Origin: Bacillota bacterium
Lineage (GTDB): Bacteria; Bacillota; Dehalobacteriia; UBA4068; UBA4997
Reading direction: 5' to 3'
Length of the DNA: 14,552 bases
Assembly: GCA_017398165.1 (NCBI GenBank)
Contig: JAFQHB010000055.1
Coordinates: 1 to 14,552, forward strand
Position numbers and translations under genes: made by a program. The notes beneath the pieces are model-generated. The model saw only the letters and a program-made list of their open reading frames with translations, was not told the origin of the DNA and ran no database searches. This document shows, in pieces, positions 14,097 to 14,552 of this stretch. How positions within the stretch are numbered: the stretch's first letter is position 1; every line of letters starts with the position of its first letter.

Positions 14097-14349
14097 GCGG
14101 TTTTTCCCATTTTTACCGCTCGCTTTGGCAGGTGTTTTGTCGGAATTTGCCTGAAACAGGCGGTATACAGCCGGTTCGCCCACAAACTGTTTTATGCGCG
14201 TTTTTTCGGCTGTCAGCGCTTTTGCCAGCATTCGGGCGGGGGCAGTATCCTGCCTGATTACGGCAGCATCTGCCCGATACCGCTGCCGCAAATCACGCTG
14301 ATATCCATATGTTTTGTGATACTTATTTAATTGAAACTTATATGTTTTT
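14097..14349. other. Gap upstream of the cold shock promoter without recognised gene
   Basis: About 250 bp between the cold shock promoter and the structured element. It contains a small perfect stem (GCCTG/CAGGC near 14148-14160) and an AT-rich patch at about 14305-14348. No reading frame here has both a ribosome binding site and protein-like content, and no promoter stands out. Confidence 0.5.
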
Positions 14350-14552
14350 GTGGGGAGTACCACGCGCCACTTCTGTTGGTACATCCCACCCGCTACCCTT
14401 TCACCCTTACGGGCACACTCATTCGAGTACAGGCAGGCGGGCACTTCCGCCCCTGTCGGGGCTCCTTGCCACCCTTTTATTGAAAGTTTTTACCTCGCTC
14501 GTGCAGGCTGGATGCTGCGCCCTTGCAGGGCTGGCATCGGCGCTGCACGAGC
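14350..14552. ncRNA. Candidate structured RNA or repeat element at the right edge (cut by window end)
   Basis: The stretch is packed with complementary arms. A 12-position stem (14350-14361 with 14378-14389, 10 bp plus one 2x2 mismatch) is followed by CCC/GGG (14404-14413), ACTC/GAGT (14417-14428), and a possible junction closed by GGCA/TGCC (14432-14435 with 14467-14470) that encloses GGCGG/CCGCC and CCC/GGG stems. Last comes a 56-bp hairpin (14497-14552) with arms of 10, 5 and 4 bp. Read on the minus strand the loops are purine-rich and one is GTAA (a GNRA tetraloop), which favours that strand. Both strands carry accidental open frames, but none looks like a protein. I recognise no known RNA family; it could also be a dispersed repeat or the end of a mobile element. 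Confidence 0.4.
14497..14552. repeat. Long imperfect palindrome at the window edge
   Basis: GCTCGTGCAG (14497-14506) pairs with CTGCACGAGC (14543-14552). Inside it GATGC pairs with GCATC (14511-14515 with 14534-14538) and GCCC with GGGC (14519-14522 with 14528-14531), around a TTGCA loop. The outer arm ends exactly at the last base, so it may extend beyond the window. Confidence 0.75.

Noticed and set aside
14049..14444. Minus-strand frame of 131 codons at the right end
   Set aside because: It begins inside the hairpin-rich element, has no ribosome binding site, and runs through the consensus promoter of the cold shock gene. Composition is not protein-like.

Overview
The window looks like a piece of chromosome from an endospore-forming Firmicute, most likely a Clostridia-class anaerobe. 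It has a clostridial-type spoVAC-spoVAD-spoVAE operon without spoVAA/AB, a DUF421 + DUF4363 pair, a DUF1836 regulator, a free-standing AICAR transformylase, and GGAGG-type ribosome binding sites throughout. The coding DNA is GC-rich; one gap at about 7920-8230 is clearly AT-rich. I cannot name the genus. No rRNA, tRNA, CRISPR array or intact insertion sequence was seen.

Layout, left to right. (1) Minus strand, 1-1528: the N-terminal part of a secreted protein, probably an M3-type oligoendopeptidase cut by the window edge, preceded by an AEC-family (auxin efflux carrier) permease. (2) Plus strand, 1783-2919: an AI-2E/PerM-type permease with its own sigma-A promoter and a strong terminator. (3) Minus strand, 3066-7603: class II aldolase, mtnA, a DHHW/AlgX-like protein and an MBOAT O-acyltransferase. 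Transcription order is MBOAT, DHHW, mtnA, aldolase. MBOAT + DHHW look like a surface polysaccharide O-acetylation pair. mtnA + aldolase look like the core of a 5'-deoxynucleoside/methylthioribose salvage route (DHAP shunt type). (4) A 780-bp gap, 7604-8382, with an AT-rich island of foreign appearance, a minus-strand terminator and two promoters. (5) Plus strand, 8383-10208: a DUF1836 protein and a stand-alone AICAR transformylase, closed by a 15-bp stem terminator. (6) Sporulation block, 10348-13590: spoVAC-AD-AE on the minus strand, with overlapping start and stop codons at two junctions, divergent from DUF421-DUF4363 on the plus strand. The gap between them holds two back-to-back candidate sigma-G promoters. 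(7) A CspA-type cold shock gene on the minus strand, 13747-13959, behind a perfect-consensus sigma-A promoter and a leader of about 100 nt. (8) A non-coding right end, 14097-14552, with a dense set of hairpins that looks like an unidentified structured RNA or repeat.

The points most worth a second look are the divergent sigma-G arrangement linking DUF421/DUF4363 to the dipicolinate channel operon, the structured element at the right edge, the AT-rich island with its terminator, and the mtnA/aldolase pairing.
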